Assembly: GCF_000284255.1 (NCBI RefSeq)
Contig: NC_017075.1
Coordinates: 3,906,001-3,970,000, forward strand
DNA: 64,000 nucleotides
Direction: 5' to 3'
Source of the DNA: Rubrivivax gelatinosus IL144
GTDB lineage: Bacteria; Pseudomonadota; Gammaproteobacteria; Burkholderiales; Burkholderiaceae_C
The first letter of the stretch is position 1, and each line of letters starts with the position of its first letter. Under the pieces are notes generated by a model. That model worked only from the letters and a program-made list of their open reading frames with translations, was not told the origin of the DNA and searched no databases. The position numbers were made by a program, and so were the translations under genes. Of this stretch, positions 8,322 through 18,056 are shown piece after piece.

Positions 8322-9790
8322 CGCCGGAAATCCTCCGGGTAGTGGTTCAGGGCCGACAGCACGGGCAGCGGCGTCATGCTGCCCATCGCGCACAGGCTGG
8401 CGTGTTTCATCGTGTCGCACAGGTCGCGCAGCAGCGATTCCTGGCGCTCGTCGCCGGCGAGCAGCTTGTCGATGACCTCGACGCCGCGCGTCGAGCCGAT
8501 GCGGCAGGGCGTGCACTTGCCGCAGCTCTCCTGGGCGCAGAAGGCCATCGCGTAGCGCGCCAGGCGCGCCATGTCGGCCGTGTCGTCGTGCACGACCAGG
8601 CCGCCGTGGCCCAGCACCGCGCCGACGACGGCATAAGCCTCGTAGTCCAGCGGCACGTCCCAGTGTTCCTCGGGCACGTAGCTGCCCAGCGGGCCACCGA
8701 CCTGCACCGCCTTGACCGGCCGGCCGCTGGCGGTGCCGCCGCCGAAGTCGAACAGCAGCTCGCGCAGCGTGACGCCGAAGGCGCGTTCGACGAGGCCGGG
8801 GAAACGCAGGTTGCCGGCGAGCTGGAACGGCATCGTGCCGGTCGAGCGGCCGACGCCGAAGTCGCGGTAGTAGGCCGGGCCTTCGGCGAGGATCGTCGGC
8901 ACCGCGGCCAGCGTCAGCAGGTTGTTGATGACCGTCGGCCGGCCGAACAGCCCGGCAATCGCCGGCAGCGGCGGCTTGGCGCGCACGACGCCGCGCCGGC
9001 CTTCCAGGCTCTCCAGCATCGCCGTCTCTTCGCCGCAGACGTAGCTGCCGGCGCCCATGCGCACTTCCATGTCGAAGCCGTCGAGCCAGCCGGCGGCGCG
9101 TGCGACCTCGATCGCGCGGCCGAAGATCTCGACCGAACGCGGGTACTCCGAACGCACGTAGACGTAGCCGCGCGAGGCGCCGACGGCGCGCGCGGCGATG
9201 GCCATGCCTTCGATCAGCAGGAAGGGGTCGCCTTCGAGCAGCATGCGGTCGGCGTAGGTGCCCGAGTCGCCTTCGTCGCCGTTGCAGACCACGTACTTCA
9301 GCTCGCCCGCCGCCTGGGCCACGGTGCGCCACTTGATGCCGGCCGGGAAGGCGGCGCCGCCGCGGCCGCGCAGGCCGCTGTCGACGATGGCCTGGATGAT
9401 GGCCTCGGGCGCCATCGCACGCGCGGCGCGCAGCCCGGCGCCGCCGCCGTGGGCCTCGTAGTCGGCGATCGACAGCGGCCGCGTCAGCCCGGCGCGTGCG
9501 AAGGTCAGGCGCTGCTGGCGCTGCAGATAGGGCAGCGTGTCCATCGGCCCCAGCGCTTTCGGATGGTCGGGCGTGCCGGCGACGATGGCCGCGACGTCGG
9601 CCGGCGTGCAGGGGCCGTAGCCGACGCGGCCTTCGGCGCTGTCGACCTCGACCAGCGGCTCCAGCCAGAACAGCCCGCGCGAGCTGGTGCGCCAGACCTC
9701 GGCACCGGCGGCTTCGGCCGCACGCGCGACGGCGTCGGCGCCGACGGCCAGCGCGCCGCTGTCTTCGGGGACGTAGAGGCGGCGGTTCAA
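8318..9790 (-). CDS. fdsB: NAD-dependent formate dehydrogenase beta subunit
   Basis: Flavoprotein subunit (490 aa), a NuoF relative, that passes electrons from FdsA to NAD+. It has an N-terminal thioredoxin-like part (residues 1-100), the NADH-site GLRGRGGAAFPAGIKW, the FMN-site CNGDEGDSGTYADR, EVRMGAGSYVCGEETAML, and the [4Fe-4S] motif ESCGKCTPCRIG plus a distal cysteine in SLCAMG. The start is TTG at 9790, overlapping the fdsG stop as TTGA. No other in-frame start fits and the homologous N-terminus (RRLYVPEDS) begins directly after it. This implies translational coupling to fdsG. Confidence 0.95.
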   Translation of the reverse strand: MNRRLYVPEDSGALAVGADAVARAAEAAGAEVWRTSSRGLFWLEPLVEVDSAEGRVGYGPCTPADVAAIVAGTPDHPKALGPMDTLPYLQRQQRLTFARAGLTRPLSIADYEAHGGGAGLRAARAMAPEAIIQAIVDSGLRGRGGAAFPAGIKWRTVAQAAGELKYVVCNGDEGDSGTYADRMLLEGDPFLLIEGMAIAARAVGASRGYVYVRSEYPRSVEIFGRAIEVARAAGWLDGFDMEVRMGAGSYVCGEETAMLESLEGRRGVVRAKPPLPAIAGLFGRPTVINNLLTLAAVPTILAEGPAYYRDFGVGRSTGTMPFQLAGNLRFPGLVERAFGVTLRELLFDFGGGTASGRPVKAVQVGGPLGSYVPEEHWDVPLDYEAYAVVGAVLGHGGLVVHDDTADMARLARYAMAFCAQESCGKCTPCRIGSTRGVEVIDKLLAGDERQESLLRDLCDTMKHASLCAMGSMTPLPVLSALNHYPEDFRR

Positions 9791-10197
9791 CCCAGCACCT
9801 CGTCGAGCTTCTCGGGCGTCAGCCGGCCCAGCGGCTCCTCGCCCAGCATCGCCGCCGGCGACGAGGCGCACAGCCCCAGGCAGTAGACCGCCTCGACCTG
9901 GCAGCCGCCGTGCGCCTGGGCGTGGTCCCAGAGCCGGTCGGCGCCCATCGCCTGGCAGGACTCGGCGCGGCAGACCTGCAGCACCGGCGCCGTCGGCTTC
10001 TCGGTGCGGAAGTGGTGGTAGTAGCTGACGACGCCGTGGACCTCGGCGCGCGACAGGTTCAGCGCCTGCGCGATCTGCGGCAGCGCCTCGCGCGGGATGT
10101 AGCCCAGCGTGTGCTGGAGTTCGTGCAGGATCGGCAGCAGCGGGCCTTCCTGACCCTGGTGGCGCGCGATCGTGGAGGAAACAATGTCCTGGGTCAT
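9787..10197 (-). CDS. fdsG: NAD-dependent formate dehydrogenase gamma subunit
   Basis: NuoE-like [2Fe-2S] subunit of 136 aa. The four cluster cysteines are visible in CRAESC and CLGLC. The fold region LLPILHELQHTLGYIP...LNLSRAEVHGVVSYYHHF is typical. It is shorter than the Cupriavidus protein (about 176 aa) because of a short N-terminus and missing C-terminal tail, but keeps the core. First gene of fdsGBAD, 182 nt downstream of the same-strand LysR gene. An inverted repeat lies across its start codon. Confidence 0.95.
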   Translation of the reverse strand: MTQDIVSSTIARHQGQEGPLLPILHELQHTLGYIPREALPQIAQALNLSRAEVHGVVSYYHHFRTEKPTAPVLQVCRAESCQAMGADRLWDHAQAHGGCQVEAVYCLGLCASSPAAMLGEEPLGRLTPEKLDEVLG

Positions 10198-10215
10198 GCG
10201 CCATGATCTGGCGCA
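10197..10215. promoter_or_regulatory. Inverted repeat at the fdsG start
   Basis: TGCGCCA (10197-10203) and TGGCGCA (10209-10215) form a perfect 7-bp dyad with a 5-nt centre that touches the fdsG initiation codon. It could be an operator or an mRNA hairpin affecting initiation. There is no independent evidence for its binding partner. Confidence 0.4.
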
Positions 10216-10379
10216 AATTCAGGCCGCGTCCAATCGAAAACACGAACCGCGCGATTCGCCCGCCGAATCGATGGCCGAGGCGATCGCCGCTTCACGAGGG
10301 AGAACGGCGAAACGCGCCGATCGCGGCCCGTGCACGACCTAGGGAAAGTCCCGAGTCCGGCGATGCCCGCCGGCGGGGC
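10198..10379. promoter_or_regulatory. Regulator-to-fds intergenic region
   Basis: 182 bp between the LysR stop and fdsG. It is the likely site of the fds promoter and regulator binding. An ATT-N12-AAT dyad lies near 10218-10235, a loose fit to LysR half-sites. Nothing coding is seen. Confidence 0.4.
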
Positions 10380-11339
10380 TCAGGCCGAGGCCCGGCGCAG
10401 CCGCGCGGCGGCTTCGAGCGTGCCGCTGTGGCCGCGCACGTGCTCCAGCCAGACGAGGTCGCGCGCCAGCTCCAGCGCCGCCTCCAGCGCGCGCGAGCGC
10501 CGCACGCCGCCGGCGACCATCAGGCCGATCGGCGTCAGCACCTCGGGCGCGACCAGCGGCCGCGCCTCCAGTTCGCCGTGTGCGGTCAGCGTGCTGACCA
10601 GCGCGCCGGGCAGCACCGCGGCGACGCCGCCGGCCTGCACCGCGACCAGGAGCGCGAGCACCGAGTTGGTCTCGATCGCCGGCTTCGGCATGCGGCCGAG
10701 TTCGCGGAACACGCCGTCGAGGATGGCGCGGTTGTGCATCTCCGGCGACAGCAGCGCCAGCGGCTGCGTCGCCGCCTCGGCCCAGGGCATCGGCGAGCCG
10801 AAGCCCATCACCATGCCGGTGCGCGGCGCTCGCTGCAGCAGGTAGTAGCGCTCGACGTACTGCGGCACCGTCTCCAGCCGCGCCGGGGCGCGTTCGACAT
10901 AGCCCAGGCCGAGGTCGATGGCCAGCGTCTCCAGGCCGAGCTCGATCTCCTGCGAGGCCAGCGAGCGGATCTGCGTCTGCACGCCCGGGTGGCGCTCGAA
11001 CAGCTTGACCGCCAGGCGCGAGGCCACCGGCAGCGCGGTGGGCACGGCGCCGATCACCAGCCGTCCCTGCGCCCCGCCGGCGCCGGCACGCAGATCCTGC
11101 TGCAGCAGCTCCTGCTCGTGCAGCAGCCGGTGCGCGGTGGCCAGCACACGTTCGCCTTCGGGCGTCAGGCCTTCGTACTGGCGGCCGCGGCGCACGATCG
11201 CGACCTCGAAATGCTGCTCCAGCGCGCGCAGCGCGTTCGACAGCGCCGGCTGCGTGATGTGGCAGGCCGCGGCGGCACGGCCGAAGTGGCGGTGCTGCTC
11301 CAGCGAAACGAGGTAGCGATAGGCGTCCAGCAGGTTCAT
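10380..11339 (-). CDS. LysR-family regulator, probable FdsR-type formate regulator
   Basis: 319 aa. It has an N-terminal winged helix (residues 1-60, with HFGRAAAACHITQPALSNALRALE) and a C-terminal periplasmic-binding-like effector domain from about residue 90. Its position on the same strand between the OFA transporter and fdsG mirrors LysR genes linked to fds operons elsewhere, so control of fds by formate is a reasonable inference. It starts 16 nt after the transporter stop, so transporter and regulator probably share a transcript. Confidence 0.9.
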   Translation of the reverse strand: MNLLDAYRYLVSLEQHRHFGRAAAACHITQPALSNALRALEQHFEVAIVRRGRQYEGLTPEGERVLATAHRLLHEQELLQQDLRAGAGGAQGRLVIGAVPTALPVASRLAVKLFERHPGVQTQIRSLASQEIELGLETLAIDLGLGYVERAPARLETVPQYVERYYLLQRAPRTGMVMGFGSPMPWAEAATQPLALLSPEMHNRAILDGVFRELGRMPKPAIETNSVLALLVAVQAGGVAAVLPGALVSTLTAHGELEARPLVAPEVLTPIGLMVAGGVRRSRALEAALELARDLVWLEHVRGHSGTLEAAARLRRASA

Positions 11340-11355
11340 CGGCGGGCGGGCGCGC

Positions 11356-13014
11356 TCAGTGGAAGAAACGCGCGACGCTGAGGCCCGTACGGTACACGCC
11401 CCAGGCCAGCGGCAGGCCCACGGCCGCCCAGGCCAGCAGCACCCACACGACCGGGCTGCGGTGAAAGCTCATCGTGCCCGGGCCGCTCTCGGCGGCCTGG
11501 GCGCGGTCCTGCGCCAGCCGGCGTTCGGCGGCGAGTTCGGCCTCGCCCATGAAGTGCTTGGGGTTCACCGGCCGCACCAGCAGGTTGCAGACCAGGCCGA
11601 CGAGCAGCATGCCGGCGAGGATGACCATGGTCTGGTTGTAGACCTGCTCGCGCGGCAGGCCCTGCGCCAGCTGCCAGTCGCGCATGTAGTTGACGACCAC
11701 CGGCCCGAGGATGCCGGCGGTGGCCCAGGCGGTCAGCAGCCGGCCGTGGATGGCGCCGACCATCTGCGTGCCGAACAGGTCGGCCAGATAGGCCGGCACG
11801 GTGGCGAAGCCGCCGCCGTACATGCTGAGGATGACGCAGAAAGCGGCGACGAAGAGCAGCAGGCTGCCGGCGCCGGCGCTGTAGGGCACGCTGAGGTAGA
11901 GCGCCGCGCCGAGCACGAAGAACACGACGTAGGTCGCCTTGCGGCCGATGCGGTCCGAGAGGCTCGCCCAGAAGAAGCGCCCGCCGATGTTGAACAGCGA
12001 CAAGAGCGCGGTGAAGCCGGCGGCGACGCCGGCGATCGCCGCCAGCTGCGCCGTGTCCAGCTCGCCGAAGCGTGCCTCGACGCCGACCAGACGGCCGCCG
12101 AACACCTCCTGCAGCATCGGGCTGGCCATGCCGATGACGCCGATGCCGGCCGAGACGTTCATGCACAGCACCATCCACACCAGCCAGAACTGCGGGATGC
12201 GCCAGACGCGGCGCGCGTGCACATGGCCGTGGGTGACCATCGCCGCCGTGCCCGGCTGGGCCTTGGGCGGCGGCTGCCAGCCGGCCGGAGCCCAGTCGGA
12301 CGCCGGGATGCGGTAGGCCAGCGCACCGCCCATCATGAAGACGAAATAGATCGCGGCCATGACGACGAAGGTCGCGGCGACGCCGACGTCGGTGGGCGTG
12401 GCGAAGGCCTTCATCAGCTCGGCGGCCAGCGGCGAGCCGATCATCGCGCCGCCGCCGAAGCCCATGATCGCCATGCCGGTGGCCATGCCGCGGCGGTCGG
12501 GGAACCACTTGATCAGCGTGCTGACCGGCGAGATGTAGCCCAGCCCCAGGCCGATGCCGCCGATGACGCCCGAGCCGAGCAGCATCAGCCAGAACTGGTG
12601 CCAGTGCACGCCGGCCGCCGACAGCAGCATGCCGCCGCACCAGCACAGCGCGCTGACGACGCCCGCCTTGCGCGGGCCGACACGTTCCAGCCAGCCGCCC
12701 CACAGCGCCGCCGAGCTGCCCAGCAGCACGAAGAACAGCGTGTACATCCAGCCCAGCGTGCTGATCTTCCAGTCGCAGTGGCTGACGAACAGCTCCTGCC
12801 AGAAGCCGACCTCGGGCCCGCAGACCAGCGGCTGGGTGACGCCGATCGCCTTGGACAGCGGCAGCCAGAAGACCGAGAAGCCGTAGGCCATGCCGATGCA
12901 CAGATGGATGGCCAGCGCCGCCGGCGGCACCAGCCAGCGGTTGAAGCCCGGGGGCGCGACGGTGCGCTGCTTGTCCAGCCAGCCGCGGCCGGCGTTCAGG
13001 GAGTCGGTCGACAT
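11356..13014 (-). CDS. Oxalate/formate-family (OFA) MFS transporter with extra C-terminal helix
   Basis: Inner-membrane transporter, 552 aa, of the OFA branch of the MFS. The signature MAYGFSVFWLPL, the loop WFPDRRGMATGMAIMGFGGGAMIGSPL after helix 4-5, and RFFWASLSDRIGRKATYV between the two halves are all present. A hydrophilic insert of about 50 residues separates helices 6 and 7. Beyond the usual 12 helices there is a linker and a 13th segment, WVLLAWAAVGLPLAWGVY, that looks like the separate 'MFS transporter small subunit' of related systems. ATG at 13014 gives MSTDSLNAG; an upstream in-frame ATG at 13050 lacks homology. Next to fds, so formate or oxalate uptake is likely. Confidence 0.9.
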   Translation of the reverse strand: MSTDSLNAGRGWLDKQRTVAPPGFNRWLVPPAALAIHLCIGMAYGFSVFWLPLSKAIGVTQPLVCGPEVGFWQELFVSHCDWKISTLGWMYTLFFVLLGSSAALWGGWLERVGPRKAGVVSALCWCGGMLLSAAGVHWHQFWLMLLGSGVIGGIGLGLGYISPVSTLIKWFPDRRGMATGMAIMGFGGGAMIGSPLAAELMKAFATPTDVGVAATFVVMAAIYFVFMMGGALAYRIPASDWAPAGWQPPPKAQPGTAAMVTHGHVHARRVWRIPQFWLVWMVLCMNVSAGIGVIGMASPMLQEVFGGRLVGVEARFGELDTAQLAAIAGVAAGFTALLSLFNIGGRFFWASLSDRIGRKATYVVFFVLGAALYLSVPYSAGAGSLLLFVAAFCVILSMYGGGFATVPAYLADLFGTQMVGAIHGRLLTAWATAGILGPVVVNYMRDWQLAQGLPREQVYNQTMVILAGMLLVGLVCNLLVRPVNPKHFMGEAELAAERRLAQDRAQAAESGPGTMSFHRSPVVWVLLAWAAVGLPLAWGVYRTGLSVARFFH

Positions 13015-13125
13015 CGGGGAACGGGGAAAGCAAGGCGCGCGCCTCGGCACGCGGGACGGCCCGGCCGGCGGCCGGGCGGCGGACGACGCGCCCCTGGGGA
13101 ACCGGCCGGGGCGGACCGGGACGGA

Positions 13126-14223
13126 TCAGGTGTTCTTGGACACCGTGATCGTCGGGAACTTGGCCGAGAAGTCCTTGGCCTTCTGCGCGACACGCACCGC
13201 GACGTGGCGGGCCATCTGCTTGTACAGGCCGGCGAGTTCGCCGTCGGGCTCGGCGACGACCGTCGGGCGGCCGCCGTCGGCCTGCTCGCGGATCGACATC
13301 GCCAGCGGCAGCGCGCCGAGGTAGTCGACGCCGTACTGCGCCGCCATGCGCTTGCCGCCTTCGGCGCCGAAGATGTGTTCGGTGTGGCCGCAGTTCGGGC
13401 AGCAGTAGACGGCCATGTTCTCGACGATGCCCAGGATCGGCACGCCGACCTTCTCGAACATCGTCAGGCCCTTCTTGGCGTCGAGCAGCGCGATGTCCTG
13501 CGGCGTCGTGACGATCACCGCGCCGGTGACCGGCACACGCTGCGCCAGCGTCAGCGCGATGTCGCCGGTGCCCGGGGGCATGTCGACGACGAGGTAGTCC
13601 AGGTCCTTCCAGTTGGTCTGGCGCAGCAGCTGCTCCAGTGCCTGGGTGGCCATCGGGCCGCGCCAGATCATCGCCTGGTCGGGGTCGACGAGAAAGCCGA
13701 TCGACATCACCTGGATGCCGTGGCCGATCAGCGGGTCCATGGTCTTGCCGTCGACGCTGGCCGGCTGGCCGTCGGCCACGCCCAGCATCGTCGGCTGGCT
13801 GGGGCCGTAGATGTCGGCGTCGAGGATGCCGACCGAAGCGCCTTCGGCGGCCAGCGCCAGCGCCAGGTTGACGCTGGTGGTGCTCTTGCCGACGCCGCCC
13901 TTGCCCGAGGCCACCGCGATGACGTTCTTCACGCCCGGCAGCAGCTGCACGCCGCGCTGCACGGCGTGGGCGACGATCTTCGTCGACACCGCGGCCTGGG
14001 CGCGTTCGACGCCCGGCACGCTGCGCGCCGCCGCCTCCAGCGCCGCCGTCAGCCCTGCGACCTGGCTCTTCGCCGGGTAGCCGAGCTCGGCGTCGAAGGC
14101 GACCTCGCCACCGGCGATGCGCAGGTTGCGGATCTGTTTCGTCGAGACCAGGTCGCGGCCGGTGTTCGGGTCGACGACGGTCTTCAGCGCTTCGAGCAGC
14201 GCGGCTTCGGTGACGGTGGCCAT
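13126..14223 (-). CDS. apbC: Iron-sulfur cluster carrier protein, Mrp/ApbC family
   Basis: P-loop ATPase of 365 aa that holds and transfers [4Fe-4S] clusters in the cytoplasm. An N-terminal DUF59/MIP18 domain (residues 1-85) precedes the deviant Walker [17 protein letters not shown], Walker [12 protein letters not shown], and the cluster-binding CxxC in [11 protein letters not shown] at 14223 (MATVTEAAL) is preferred to an upstream ATG at 14256 because the MIP18 domain starts there. It is divergent from metG, a common arrangement in proteobacteria, and lies upstream of the Fe-S-rich formate dehydrogenase genes. Confidence 0.95.
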   Translation of the reverse strand: MATVTEAALLEALKTVVDPNTGRDLVSTKQIRNLRIAGGEVAFDAELGYPAKSQVAGLTAALEAAARSVPGVERAQAAVSTKIVAHAVQRGVQLLPGVKNVIAVASGKGGVGKSTTSVNLALALAAEGASVGILDADIYGPSQPTMLGVADGQPASVDGKTMDPLIGHGIQVMSIGFLVDPDQAMIWRGPMATQALEQLLRQTNWKDLDYLVVDMPPGTGDIALTLAQRVPVTGAVIVTTPQDIALLDAKKGLTMFEKVGVPILGIVENMAVYCCPNCGHTEHIFGAEGGKRMAAQYGVDYLGALPLAMSIREQADGGRPTVVAEPDGELAGLYKQMARHVAVRVAQKAKDFSAKFPTITVSKNT

Positions 14224-14390
14224 GGCGGGGGGCAGGCGGGAGGGCTGGGAGGACAAAGGCGCGGCAGTCTAGCGCCCGCGGCGCATCCGCGCGGCCGGCG
14301 CGGGCAAGCGGCGGGCCGGCGGCCGGGCCGGTCCTTAGAATTCCCGTTTTGCCTGCCCCCAGCGCGCGCCCACCGGCACGCCCGCTCCCG

Positions 14391-16448
14391 ATGACCCGCA
14401 AGCTCTTCGTCACCACCGCGCTGCCCTACGCCAACGGCCCGTTCCACATCGGCCACGTGATGGAGTACATCCAGGCCGACATCTGGGTGCGCCTGCAGCG
14501 CATGCGCGGCGCCGAGGTGCGCTTCGTCTGCGCCGACGACGCCCACGGCGCGCCGATCATGATCGCCGCCGAGAAGGCCGGGAAGACGCCGCAGCAGTTC
14601 GTCGCCGACATCGCCGCCGGCCGCAAGCAGTACCTCGACGGTTTCCACATCCAGTTCGACAACTGGCACTCGACCGACGGCCCGGAGAACCACGAGCTCG
14701 CGCAATCGATCTACCTCGCGCTGAAGGCCAACGACCTGATCGAGGTGCGCACGATCGAGCAGTTCTTCGACCCGGACAAGGGCATGTTCCTGCCCGACCG
14801 CTTCATCAAGGGCGAGTGCCCGAAGTGCGGCGCCAAGGACCAGTACGGCGACAACTGCGAGGTCTGCGGCGCCGTCTACGCGCCGACCGACCTGAAGAAC
14901 CCGTATTCGGCGCTGTCCGGCGCGACGCCGGTGCTCAGGACCAGCGAGCACTTCTTCTTCAAGCTGTCGGACCCGCGCTGCGTCGAGTACCTGGAGAGCT
15001 GGACCCAGGACGGCCGCCTGCAACCCGAGGTCGCGAACAAGGTGCGCGAGTGGTTCGGCCGCGACGAGGCCGGCCAGGTCAGCCTGGGCGACTGGGACAT
15101 CAGCCGCGACGCGCCCTACTTCGGCATCGAGATCCCCGGCGCGCCGGGCAAGTACTTCTACGTCTGGCTGGACGCCCCGGTGGGCTACCTGGCCTCGCTG
15201 AAGAACTGGTTCGTGAAGAACGTGCCGGGCGATGCCGGCGCCGCCTTCGACGCCTACCTCGCCCAGCCCGAGCTGGAGCAGGTGCACTTCATCGGCAAGG
15301 ACATCGTCACCTTCCACACGCTGTTCTGGCCGGCGATGCTGAAGTTCAGCGGCCGCAAGACGCCCGACCGCGTCTACGTGCACGGCCACCTGACGGTCAG
15401 CGGCGAGAAGATGAGCAAGAGCCGCGGCACCGGCATCAGCCCGCTGCGCTACCTGGAGCTCGGCATGGACGCCGAGTGGCTGCGCTACTACATCGCCGCC
15501 AAGCTCAACGCCCGTGTCGAGGACCTGGACTTCAACCCCGAGGACTTCGTCGCCCGCGTCAACAGCGATCTGGTCGGCAAGTACGTCAACATCGCCAGCC
15601 GCGCCGCCGGTTTCCTGGCCAAGCGCTTCGGCGGCCGCCTGTCGGCCGACGTCGGCGTCGAGGGCCGCGCGCTGCTCGACGGCCTGCGCGCCCACGCCGG
15701 CGTCGTGCTCGAGCACTACGAGACGCGCGAGTACGGCAAGGCGCTGCGCGAGGTGATGCTGCTGGCCGACCGCGTCAACGAGTACGTCGACCAGAACAAG
15801 CCCTGGGAGCTGGCCAAGCAGGATGGCGCCGAGGCGAGGCTGCACGACGTCTGCACGGTCTGCATCGAGGCCTTCCGCCTGCTGACGCTGTACCTGAAGC
15901 CGGTGCTGCCGGCGACCGCCGCACGTGTCGAGGCCTTCCTCGGCATCGCGCCGCTGGCCTGGGACGACGCCGGCCGCGCGCTGGGCGGCCACACGATCGG
16001 CGCCTTCAGCCATCTGCTGCAGCGGGTCGACCCGAAGAAGCTCGACGCGCTGTTCGAGCCGCCGCCGGCCCCGGCCGCGCCGGTGCCCGGCGGCGAGCCG
16101 CTGGCCGCCGAGATCGCCATCGACGACTTCGTCAAGGTCGACCTGCGCATCGCGCGCATCGTCGCCGCCGAGGCGGTGGAAGGCAGCACCAAGCTGCTGC
16201 GCCTGACGCTGGACGTCGGCGAGGGCCGCATGCGCAACGTCTTCAGCGGCATCGCCGCGGCCTACAAGCCCGAGCAGCTGGCCGGCAAGCTGACGGTGGT
16301 CGTCGCCAACCTGGCGCCGCGCAAGATGAAGTTCGGCGTCAGCGAAGGCATGGTGCTGGCCGCCAGCCACGCCGACGAGAAGGCCCAGCCGGGCGTCTTC
16401 GTGCTCGAACCCTGGCCCGGCGCGCAGCCGGGCATGCGCATCCGCTGA
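14391..16448 (+). CDS. metG: Methionyl-tRNA synthetase
   Basis: Class I aminoacyl-tRNA synthetase, 685 aa, charging tRNA-Met. The HIGH motif is at residues 19-22, a zinc-binding knuckle with CPKC and CEVC at about 143-160, and KMSKS at 340-344. The C-terminal 110 residues form the EMAPII-like tRNA-binding domain ([12 protein letters not shown]...GMVLAAS), as in long dimeric MetRS. A -10-like TAGAAT lies near 14335-14341, about 50 nt before the ATG. It ends back to back with the kinase gene (stop codons adjacent at 16446-16451). Confidence 0.98.
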   Translation: MTRKLFVTTALPYANGPFHIGHVMEYIQADIWVRLQRMRGAEVRFVCADDAHGAPIMIAAEKAGKTPQQFVADIAAGRKQYLDGFHIQFDNWHSTDGPENHELAQSIYLALKANDLIEVRTIEQFFDPDKGMFLPDRFIKGECPKCGAKDQYGDNCEVCGAVYAPTDLKNPYSALSGATPVLRTSEHFFFKLSDPRCVEYLESWTQDGRLQPEVANKVREWFGRDEAGQVSLGDWDISRDAPYFGIEIPGAPGKYFYVWLDAPVGYLASLKNWFVKNVPGDAGAAFDAYLAQPELEQVHFIGKDIVTFHTLFWPAMLKFSGRKTPDRVYVHGHLTVSGEKMSKSRGTGISPLRYLELGMDAEWLRYYIAAKLNARVEDLDFNPEDFVARVNSDLVGKYVNIASRAAGFLAKRFGGRLSADVGVEGRALLDGLRAHAGVVLEHYETREYGKALREVMLLADRVNEYVDQNKPWELAKQDGAEARLHDVCTVCIEAFRLLTLYLKPVLPATAARVEAFLGIAPLAWDDAGRALGGHTIGAFSHLLQRVDPKKLDALFEPPPAPAAPVPGGEPLAAEIAIDDFVKVDLRIARIVAAEAVEGSTKLLRLTLDVGEGRMRNVFSGIAAAYKPEQLAGKLTVVVANLAPRKMKFGVSEGMVLAASHADEKAQPGVFVLEPWPGAQPGMRIR

Positions 16449-18056
16449 TCAGGCCAGCGGCAGGCGCACGCTGAAGCAGGAGCCGCGGTCGGGCTCGGAT
16501 TCGAGCTCGATCGCGCCACCGTGCGCCTCGACGATCTGGCGCGCCAGCGCCAGGCCCAGGCCGGTGCCGTCGTAGCGCCGGCGCAGGTTCAGGCGGCGGA
16601 AGGGCTGGAACAGCTTGTCCTGGTCGGCCGGCGCAATGCCGATGCCGTTGTCGACGATGCTGATCCAGGCGACGCCGGCGTCGACGTCGGCGCTGACGCG
16701 CACCCGCGGCGTGCGCTCCGGCGGCACGAACTTCAGCGCGTTGGACAGCAGGTTCTGGAACAGCAGCGACAGCAGCGCCCGGTTGCCGTGCACCGTCGGC
16801 AAGTCGGCGACGTGCACGTCGGCACCGCGCTCGCGGATGCTCGCGGCCAGCGCCAGCAGCACCTCGTCGAGCAGCGGCCCCAGCGCCACCGGCTGCGTCG
16901 CCGGCGGTTCGCCGCGCTGCATGCGCACGTACTGCAGCACGTCGTCGAGCAGCGTGCGCATGCGCCGCGTCGCCTGCAGCATCAGGCCGAGGTAGCGCCG
17001 GCCGGGCTCGCTCAGGTGCTCGGCCTCGTCGTGTTCGAGCAGGCTGCCGAACTGCACGACGGTGTTCAGCGGCTCGCGCAGGTCGTGCGAGGCGATGCGC
17101 ACGAACTGCTCCAGCCCGTCGTTGGCGCGGCGCAGCTCCTGCGAACGGGCCTCCAGGCGCTCGCGGGCGTCGTGCAGGTCGGCCTGGGCCGCCGCCAGCA
17201 ACTGCGGCGGCACCAGCGCCGCGGCATACGCCAGGTAGACGTAGACCGTCTGCCAGGCCGCCAGCCGCGGCGGCGGCACGAAGACCCCGGTGCCCAAGGC
17301 CAGCGCGACCGTCAGCGACACCACCAGCGTCAGCGCCAGCAGCGCGGTGAACGACAGCACGAAGGCGCCCAGCAGCAGCGGCAGCGTCAGGTAGATGAAC
17401 GGGAACGGCACCTGCGCCAGCGCCAGCAGCGTCAGGCCCACCGACAGCGGCAGCAGCACGACGAGCCGCGTGTCGTCCCAGCCGGCGGTCAGCGTCGCCG
17501 GGCCGTCGCGGCAGACGATGAACGCCAGCGGCAGCACCGACATCGCGCCGATCACGCTGCCTTCGTACCAGGGCAGCCAGACGCCTTCGACTGCGTCCAG
17601 CCCCTGCGGCGCCAGCATCGCCGTGCCGAGCGTCGCGCCGGCGAGCTGCGGCAGCAGCCCGCCGACGACCAGCAGCGTCGCCAGCGCCGGGGCCGAGCGC
17701 AGGCCGCGCTCGGGCAGGCGGGCACGCTGCACGCCCCAGGCACCCAGCGCCATCTCCAGCAGGTTGGGAGGCACGAAGCTCAGCGCCATCAGCGGCGCGT
17801 CGCCCTGCAGCAGGTTGGCCACGGCGTTGGCCGCGCCGGCCGCGGCCAGCAGCAGCGGCCAGCGCCGCCGCGGCTGGTGGGCCAGCGCCGCGACGCCGAT
17901 CGCGTTGGCGAACCAGATGGTCGCGATGCTGCCGGGCTGGCGCGCGATGACCATCGACACCGTCGCCGAGACCAGCACCGCCAGCGCCAGCCAGGCGGCC
18001 AGACCCCAGGGCGAATCGCCTTCGCTCGCCGCCGATGACGGCTCGCGGCCGTTCAC
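16449..18056 (-). CDS. Membrane histidine kinase with MASE1-type sensor
   Basis: 535 aa. The first 245 residues are hydrophobic (about eight helices) and resemble the MASE1 sensory domain (ATIWFANAIGVAAL, LPQLAGATLG). A short coiled coil leads into the HisKA domain with the phosphorylated His324 in ASHDLREPL. The HATPase domain has NLLSNALKF, DNGIGI and GTGLGLALARQIVEAHGG. The start is GTG at 18056, overlapping the preceding gene's stop (GTGA), so it is coupled to the sensor gene. With the upstream binding-type protein and receiver it forms a three-gene signalling unit. Confidence 0.9.
   Translation of the reverse strand: MNGREPSSAASEGDSPWGLAAWLALAVLVSATVSMVIARQPGSIATIWFANAIGVAALAHQPRRRWPLLLAAAGAANAVANLLQGDAPLMALSFVPPNLLEMALGAWGVQRARLPERGLRSAPALATLLVVGGLLPQLAGATLGTAMLAPQGLDAVEGVWLPWYEGSVIGAMSVLPLAFIVCRDGPATLTAGWDDTRLVVLLPLSVGLTLLALAQVPFPFIYLTLPLLLGAFVLSFTALLALTLVVSLTVALALGTGVFVPPPRLAAWQTVYVYLAYAAALVPPQLLAAAQADLHDARERLEARSQELRRANDGLEQFVRIASHDLREPLNTVVQFGSLLEHDEAEHLSEPGRRYLGLMLQATRRMRTLLDDVLQYVRMQRGEPPATQPVALGPLLDEVLLALAASIRERGADVHVADLPTVHGNRALLSLLFQNLLSNALKFVPPERTPRVRVSADVDAGVAWISIVDNGIGIAPADQDKLFQPFRRLNLRRRYDGTGLGLALARQIVEAHGGAIELESEPDRGSCFSVRLPLA

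Noticed and set aside
5493..8342. Long open frame on the plus strand (949 codons) opposite fdsA
   Set aside because: It mirrors the fdsA coding strand; its translation is low-complexity Ala/Arg/Gly/His without domains, a usual artefact of high GC.
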